Assembly (NCBI GenBank): GCA_025927795.1
Contig: JAICKT010000032.1
Coordinates: forward strand, 1 to 19,267
DNA length: 19,267 bases
Direction of reading: 5' to 3'
Source of the DNA: Parafilimonas sp.
GTDB lineage: Bacteria; Bacteroidota; Bacteroidia; Chitinophagales; Chitinophagaceae
Shown here one piece after another: positions 14,695 to 19,267 of this stretch; the stretch's first letter is position 1; every line of letters begins with the position of its first letter. A program made the position numbers and the translations under genes. Under the pieces are notes generated by a model, which worked only from the letters and a program-made list of their open reading frames with translations, was not told the origin of the DNA and did not search any database.

Positions 14695-16332
14695 TTAAAA
14701 CATTTTATTCGCAACAATAGAATCACGTTCATATATATCATCTCTAAAATTTAATAAGCCGTTTTCATCAACCCATGCGGTATAGTATGTTATAAATACA
14801 GGTACTGGTTTTTTTATACTAACTGTTTGCGGATTGCCGCTATTCATTGCTTCTTCAATTTTATCAGGTGTCCAGTTAGGGTTATCCTGTAAAAGATATT
14901 CGGCCATTTTTTTGGGGTCACTCAATCTTATACAACCATGGCTGTATGCTCTTTTATCTTTACTAAAAAGTGATTTTGCCGGCGTATCATGAAAATAAAT
15001 ATTATAACTGTTCGGAAATAAAAATTTCACACGACCCAATGAATTTTTTTCACCTGGTAATTGCCTTATCACGGGCAGGCCGCCAGCATTACCCGTTATT
15101 TCCATATTTTGTTCTTTAAGATAATTAGGATCGCTTTGCATTTTTGGTAAGATTTCTTTCTTAACAATACTGGATGGCACATTCCAATAAGGACTAAAAA
15201 CAATCTGGCTAAGCTTGCCCGTAAACATCATTGTGTTGTGTCCTTCTTTTCCCACCACAACAGCCATATCAAACACTTTATTTTTTCCATCAACCACATG
15301 CAAAATAAATTCCGGAATATTCACAAGTATCAATGGACCCTGTGGTTCCTGCGGCATCCAGCGCATACGGTTCATATTTATTAAAATTTGTTGCAGCCTT
15401 TGTTGCGCAGAAATATTAATATCTTTTAGTAAAGCTGTTGTAATTAATCCATTTTGCGTTAAGCCAAGCCGGCTTTGAAAAACTTTAATAGCGTTTGTAA
15501 GCGTATCATCAAAAACATTACTTGTATCCTGCGCCTGCATATCGCCTGAAATCTGAAATCTTTTTTTAAGCAATGATATTTCTGCAGAAGACGTTCCCTT
15601 TTTAAATGTTTTTGCATCGCCCGTTATTTGCGGCCAACCACCACCTTTAACTATTTGAAGATATTTTGCCAGTTCTGCTTTTAATGATTTATAATCATCA
15701 TTTATATCATCAAAATACTTGTCGTCTTTATGTTTTTTATTTATTAAAGAATCAGCAACAGTTACCGCATCTTCTTTTTCAAAAGGAATAAAGCGCTCCA
15801 TCTCTTTTCGCTTTACATATCCTTTTTCATAATTGCTAAGTGCATACATAATAAAAGACTGTGTTAATGCTAACTCTGTATTTAAAACAGATTCATCAGA
15901 TGCGCTCACTTGTAAAGTATCTTCAGCAGTAAGTGAGTCCATCTTTTTTTCAAGTGTTTTATTTTTCAGCGATGTATCTCCTAAATAAGTTGCATAATTA
16001 CGCAGGTTCCAAAAACCAAGTGCCTGTTCAGTTAATCCGTTTGAAGAGAACCATGCGTACTGATAATTTCTCGTATTATAAAAACTTCTCATTCTGCGCG
16101 CTACTGAATCAGATATATTATTTTGGGTGATAAAATTCTCCATTTTCATACTGTCGAAAAAAAGATCGCTGTAAGAATTTGCAGGTGTAATACTAACATT
16201 GCGCCTGCTGATTTTTTTTTCTGTTTTAGATGATGAGCTACCAGTCGCAGTTGTTTCAGTTGTTGAATTTTGGCTGTTACATGCAATAAAGGTGATGCAG
16301 AGAATTACGCATAAACTAAATAAATTTTTCAT
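14695..16332 (-). CDS. YcbB/LdtD-type L,D-transpeptidase lipoprotein
   Basis: A 545-residue protein that makes 3-3 cross-links or attaches partners in peptidoglycan. I start it at the ATG at 16332: this gives MKNLFSLCVILCITFIAC, a lipoprotein signal with the lipobox cysteine at 18. An upstream ATG at 16353 would add seven residues before it. A Ser/Thr-rich linker follows, then a scaffold region with YQYAWFSSNGLTEQALGF. The peptidoglycan-binding segment is LLKKRFQISGD ... TNAIKVFQSRLGLTQNGLI. The YkuD catalytic domain has MRWMPQEP, FSPYWNVPSSIVKKEILPKM and the site YSHGCIRLSDP with Ser464, His465 and nucleophile Cys467. All key residues are present and the length is close to LdtD. It leads a two-gene operon with a divergent YkuD-like protein. 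A TTTG box sits 14 bases upstream of the start. Confidence 0.92.
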   Translation of the reverse strand: MKNLFSLCVILCITFIACNSQNSTTETTATGSSSSKTEKKISRRNVSITPANSYSDLFFDSMKMENFITQNNISDSVARRMRSFYNTRNYQYAWFSSNGLTEQALGFWNLRNYATYLGDTSLKNKTLEKKMDSLTAEDTLQVSASDESVLNTELALTQSFIMYALSNYEKGYVKRKEMERFIPFEKEDAVTVADSLINKKHKDDKYFDDINDDYKSLKAELAKYLQIVKGGGWPQITGDAKTFKKGTSSAEISLLKKRFQISGDMQAQDTSNVFDDTLTNAIKVFQSRLGLTQNGLITTALLKDINISAQQRLQQILINMNRMRWMPQEPQGPLILVNIPEFILHVVDGKNKVFDMAVVVGKEGHNTMMFTGKLSQIVFSPYWNVPSSIVKKEILPKMQSDPNYLKEQNMEITGNAGGLPVIRQLPGEKNSLGRVKFLFPNSYNIYFHDTPAKSLFSKDKRAYSHGCIRLSDPKKMAEYLLQDNPNWTPDKIEEAMNSGNPQTVSIKKPVPVFITYYTAWVDENGLLNFRDDIYERDSIVANKMF

Positions 16333-16345
16333 ACAGGCTAATTTG

Positions 16346-16353
16346 CAAAACAT
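16346..16353 (-). promoter_or_regulatory. possible -7 promoter box (ATGTTTTG) of the L,D-transpeptidase operon
   Basis: The G of TTTG lies exactly 14 nt before the ATG at 16332, matching four other genes. If it is the -7 element, transcription starts after it, which rules out the upstream ATG at 16353 (its ATG overlaps this box). Only the TTTG half of TAnnTTTG matches. Confidence 0.35.
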
Positions 16354-16470
16354 GTGCCTATGAAAAAACTTATGAAATACATTGGCGGATATTGCTAATA
16401 AAATTTTGTTTCTAATCTTTACCCAATATTTTCCTAAACGAATCTTTTTTTATCGGAAATAAAAAGTATA

Positions 16471-16478
16471 AAAATTTG
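16471..16478 (+). promoter_or_regulatory. possible -7 promoter box (AAAATTTG) of the DinB-like gene
   Basis: Identical to the box before the AlkB-like gene (6441-6448), with the same 14-nt distance from its G to the ATG (16492). It faces a second box at 16346-16353 for the divergent operon. Confidence 0.4.
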
Positions 16479-16491
16479 CTATGTTCGAAAC

Positions 16492-17001
16492 ATGCTGATA
16501 GAAGATTTTAATCATACAATTGATACCTGGATAGAGGTAATACAACAATATAATTTTAAACAACTGTGCACGCAGCCTGATGTAAACAGTTGGTCAATCG
16601 GGCAGGTATGCATGCATCTTATAAATGATACCAACTGGTTTATTGAGCAAATAAAAATATGTGTATCTAATAATAATAATATTAGTGAAATAATGTTGCC
16701 TTTTGCGCAAACTATGTTTTTAAATAATTCTTTTCCTGATGAAAGATTAAGCAATCCTGCGAATATTAATATGCCACAACCACAAAGCAAAGAAGTTTTG
16801 TTACAACTTTTCATCAATCTTAAAAAAGATATGAATAACGCAGCAACACAAATTGAAAACAATAAATCAAAAGGCAAAACTAAACATCCGGGTTTCAACT
16901 ATTTTAATGCAATTGAATGGTTGCAGTTTGCAGAAATGCATTTGCGCCATCATCTTAAACAAAAAGAAAGAATTGAAGAAATCCTTAATCGGCACTATTA
17001 A
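16492..17001 (+). CDS. DinB-superfamily putative metal-dependent protein
   Basis: A 169-residue protein with the four-helix DinB/YfiT layout. The first helix pair ends in NSWSIGQVCMHLIND, where His42 is the first metal ligand. The last helix has FAEMHLRHHLKQKERI with His150 and His154, completing the usual three-histidine site. The family includes damage-inducible DinB of Bacillus and thiol-dependent (mycothiol or bacillithiol) transferases; most members, like this one, have no assigned substrate. The length is normal. The start is the only ATG that gives an open frame: another at 16481 ends after four codons. It is divergent from the L,D-transpeptidase operon with 159 bases between them and appears to be a single-gene unit. 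Confidence 0.85.
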   Translation: MLIEDFNHTIDTWIEVIQQYNFKQLCTQPDVNSWSIGQVCMHLINDTNWFIEQIKICVSNNNNISEIMLPFAQTMFLNNSFPDERLSNPANINMPQPQSKEVLLQLFINLKKDMNNAATQIENNKSKGKTKHPGFNYFNAIEWLQFAEMHLRHHLKQKERIEEILNRHY

Positions 17002-17184
17002 ATTTTTGTGTATGTAACTCAACTAATGAACGTTAATTTGAGTATTTATCTTCATCATAAAAAACTGTTATAAAATTCTGCATAATGGCTAAATCTTCTC
17101 TTGATTGCGTAATATGAGGTTTTTGAAAGATATTGTTATTATGCATACATTTTGTTACTTAAAAGTTGACAACCCTAAAAAATA

Positions 17185-17204
17185 ATTCACTTATTGGTGT
17201 GAAT
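17185..17204. promoter_or_regulatory. short inverted repeat upstream of the barrel gene
   Basis: ATTCAC (17185-17190) and GTGAAT (17199-17204) form a perfect six-base dyad with an 8-nt spacer, ending 46 bases before the start at 17251. Its size and position would suit a regulator-binding site, but short dyads like this are common in AT-rich DNA. A TTGAC at 17166-17170 is the only other promoter-like word nearby. Confidence 0.25.
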
Positions 17205-17250
17205 CCTTACAGGTAAAAAAGGTATTGTTTAATTAGATATAAAACCACTG

Positions 17251-19267
17251 ATGAAATATAATTTACTCTTTTTTTTCTTATTGATTAATTCTTTATTGTT
17301 CGCTCAAAATGGAAAAAACACAACAACCACATCTTTAAATTTAACCGGTTTGGTGATAGACAGCACAACCAACAAACCTGTGCCCGGTGCAACAGTACAA
17401 ATTATTTCTACGAAAACAAATGCATCAACACCTTATAAAGGAAATGCAATATCAGATTTCAACGGAAAGTTTACCATTAAAAATATTCCTGTATTAAACA
17501 ATCTCCAGCTTACGATTACTGCAATTGGTTATGGAACCAAAATAATTCATACATCATTATCAAAATCTGATTTTTCGGCTTCTGCAAAAGATATTGGCAT
17601 AATAACATTGCCACAACAAATAAACACATTAAGCAATGTTGTAGTTACAGCCACAGCCGCACCTGCCATGCAGTTTGGTATAGACAGGAAAATATTTAAT
17701 GTTGAAAAAAATATTACAGCTCAAGGTGGTACTGCTGTTGATGTGATGAAAAATATTCCTTCACTTTCTGTTGATGTGGATGGCAATGTGCAAATGCGAA
17801 ACAGTTCGCCCCAAATTTTAATAGATGGCAGACCAACTATTCTTACACTTGACCAAATACCTGCAGACGATATAGAACGTGTTGAACTCATTACAAATCC
17901 ATCGGCTAAGTATGATGCATCAAGCGCAGGTGGTATTATTAATATTGTAATGAAGAAAAATAAAAGGGTGGGTTTAAATGGTATTGCATCTGTTGGCATA
18001 GGAAGCCCTTCTGTGTTAACGGGCAACATCAATCTGAATCTTCGTGAAAAAAAGTTTAATGTTTTTGCAAGCGGTAATTATAATAAATCGGGCGGAACTA
18101 CAAGAGAAGAAACATATCGCATTAATAAAGATAATGGCGTGGCTACTGATTATTTTACGCAATCATCGAATAATGATCGTACACGAAAATTTAATTCGAT
18201 AAGATTAGGAATGGATTATTTTTTAGATGATAAAAACACTATTTCATTTACTCAAAGTTTTAACAGCGGTCGTTTTGGTAATACTGAAATTCAAAACCAG
18301 CAATATTTTGATGTAGATAAAATTTTGAATTACACAGGCTATCGCATTACAAACGGCCTTGGTAAATTTAACAGGAGCAGCAGCCGTTTAAGTTTTGAAA
18401 GACAATTTGATGAACCCGATAGCAAACTCACTGCAGACATCACTTATAATAAAGGCGGTAATGGAGATGATGATTTTATCGTGAATGATTTTTATAATCC
18501 TGATGGAACTATTTATGAACCCAAAACACAAGTAAGAAATAATGGCTCCGGAGATAATCATCAGATTACGGCGCAAATTGATTACAGCAATAAAATAAAT
18601 GAAAATAAAAGAATAGAATTTGGCGCGAGAAGTTATTACAATAACAATACAACAAACTTCGGCACATATTCAATTGATGAATTAAATAACGAAACAAAAC
18701 TGCCTTTAAGCAACAATTATAAATACACAGAAACCGTAAACGCAGGTTATTTTAATTATGCCAATAAATGGAAATCTTTTACTTACCAGGTTGGCTTGCG
18801 TGTTGAATTATCGAAATTTAACGGAACGCTTATCGACAGCAATTTTCATTTTGGTTATAAATATCCAGATGGTTTTAAAAATCTTGGCTATGCTTTGTTT
18901 CCAAGTTTTTTTATCACAAAATCTTTAAATGAAACTACAGACATACAATTTAATTATTCAAAACGTATAAGAAGACCAAATTTTTGGCAGGTAAATCCTT
19001 TTGTTGATATAAATGATCCATTAAATATAAGCCAGGGCAATCCTGCATTGCACCCTGAATACACAAATTCTTTCGAGCTGAACTATTTTAACCGTTTTAA
19101 TAATAATGGGGGAAGTTTTTTGGGCGTTTTATATTTTAAAAATAATGTAGGCGATATTACACAATACAGCGATACTATTTCTCCCGCATTGTATCAGCAG
19201 TTAAGCAATGCATCTATTTCTCCTGATGCTATTGTGAACACATTTATTAATGCAGGTTATACAAACC
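17251..19267 (+). CDS. TonB-dependent-receptor-like outer-membrane beta-barrel protein (PF14905 type), truncated by the window edge
   Basis: The frame is open from ATG at 17251 to the last base (672 complete codons) without a stop. Signal peptide is about 1-18 (MKYNLLFFFLLINSLLFAQ). A CarboxypepD_reg-like domain spans about 29-120 (LTGLVIDSTTNKPVPGATV). A plug spans about 128-236 with VVTATAAPAM, VDVMKNIPSLSVDVDGNVQM, QILIDGRP and the signature DDIERVELITNPSAKYDASS then GGIINIVMKKN. This signature marks the outer-membrane barrel family PF14905 rather than SusC. Barrel strands follow, including SKRIRRPNFWQVNPF and LNISQGNPALHPEYTNSFEL, both typical of that family. No SusD-like gene is next to its 5' end. 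Members are thought to import unknown ligands; none can be named here. The C-terminal barrel strands lie beyond the window. Confidence 0.9.
   Translation, partial: MKYNLLFFFLLINSLLFAQNGKNTTTTSLNLTGLVIDSTTNKPVPGATVQIISTKTNASTPYKGNAISDFNGKFTIKNIPVLNNLQLTITAIGYGTKIIHTSLSKSDFSASAKDIGIITLPQQINTLSNVVVTATAAPAMQFGIDRKIFNVEKNITAQGGTAVDVMKNIPSLSVDVDGNVQMRNSSPQILIDGRPTILTLDQIPADDIERVELITNPSAKYDASSAGGIINIVMKKNKRVGLNGIASVGIGSPSVLTGNINLNLREKKFNVFASGNYNKSGGTTREETYRINKDNGVATDYFTQSSNNDRTRKFNSIRLGMDYFLDDKNTISFTQSFNSGRFGNTEIQNQQYFDVDKILNYTGYRITNGLGKFNRSSSRLSFERQFDEPDSKLTADITYNKGGNGDDDFIVNDFYNPDGTIYEPKTQVRNNGSGDNHQITAQIDYSNKINENKRIEFGARSYYNNNTTNFGTYSIDELNNETKLPLSNNYKYTETVNAGYFNYANKWKSFTYQVGLRVELSKFNGTLIDSNFHFGYKYPDGFKNLGYALFPSFFITKSLNETTDIQFNYSKRIRRPNFWQVNPFVDINDPLNISQGNPALHPEYTNSFELNYFNRFNNNGGSFLGVLYFKNNVGDITQYSDTISPALYQQLSNASISPDAIVNTFINAGYTN

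Noticed and set aside
16333..16353. Seven-residue extension of the L,D-transpeptidase from an upstream ATG
   Set aside because: It lengthens the region before the lipoprotein signal and overlaps the candidate promoter box; the ATG at 16332 is preferred.
17721..18032. 103-codon minus-strand open frame
   Set aside because: It lies inside the well-supported plug and early barrel coding region of the outer-membrane barrel gene and shows no domain signal.

Overview
The window looks like a chromosomal segment from an AT-rich member of the Bacteroidota, probably a Chitinophagaceae-like lineage (the phylum is well supported, the family is inference). The signs are a SusC/SusD/DUF1735 outer-membrane uptake operon, a second TonB-dependent-receptor-like barrel of the PF14905 type, a lysine/alanine-rich histone-like protein, a RAYT transposase of the Bacteroidota type, and almost no Shine-Dalgarno sequences upstream of starts.

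Layout. (1) Positions 1-400 hold two diverged tandem copies of a hairpin-bearing repeat, directly next to the 3' end of a REP-associated tyrosine transposase gene (398-967, minus). (2) Positions 1059-3787 (plus) hold a small secreted protein, a DoxX-like membrane protein, a decayed duplicate of the small secreted protein (about 2955-3222), and an exported DUF4440/SnoaL-type protein. (3) Positions 3788-4133 look like a second, decayed RAYT/repeat locus: a long-armed inverted repeat followed by a degenerate copy of the RAYT 3' end, fused in frame to a cysteine-rich reading frame. (4) Positions 4134-6338 (minus) hold the histone-like protein and an AsmA-like anchored protein, divergent from an AlkB-type 2-oxoglutarate dioxygenase (6462-7031, plus). 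(5) Positions 7283-13027 (minus) are the susC-susD-DUF1735 operon, ending in a strong hairpin at 7232-7262. No carbohydrate-active enzyme, sigma factor or anti-sigma factor lies beside it, so its substrate is open. (6) Positions 13395-16332 (minus) are a two-gene cell-wall operon: a YcbB-type L,D-transpeptidase lipoprotein followed by a divergent exported YkuD-like protein with an altered active-site motif. (7) A DinB-superfamily protein (16492-17001, plus) and a truncated outer-membrane barrel gene (17251 to the window edge, plus) close the window.

I did not find a large new defence or biosynthetic system. The points most worth a second look are the RAYT/repeat unit and its decayed relic, the pseudogene duplication, the divergent YkuD-like partner of the L,D-transpeptidase, and a TTTG box whose G sits exactly 14 nt before the ATG of five genes, including both genes of two divergent pairs. 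The TTTG box suggests a Bacteroidota -7 promoter element with very short leaders.
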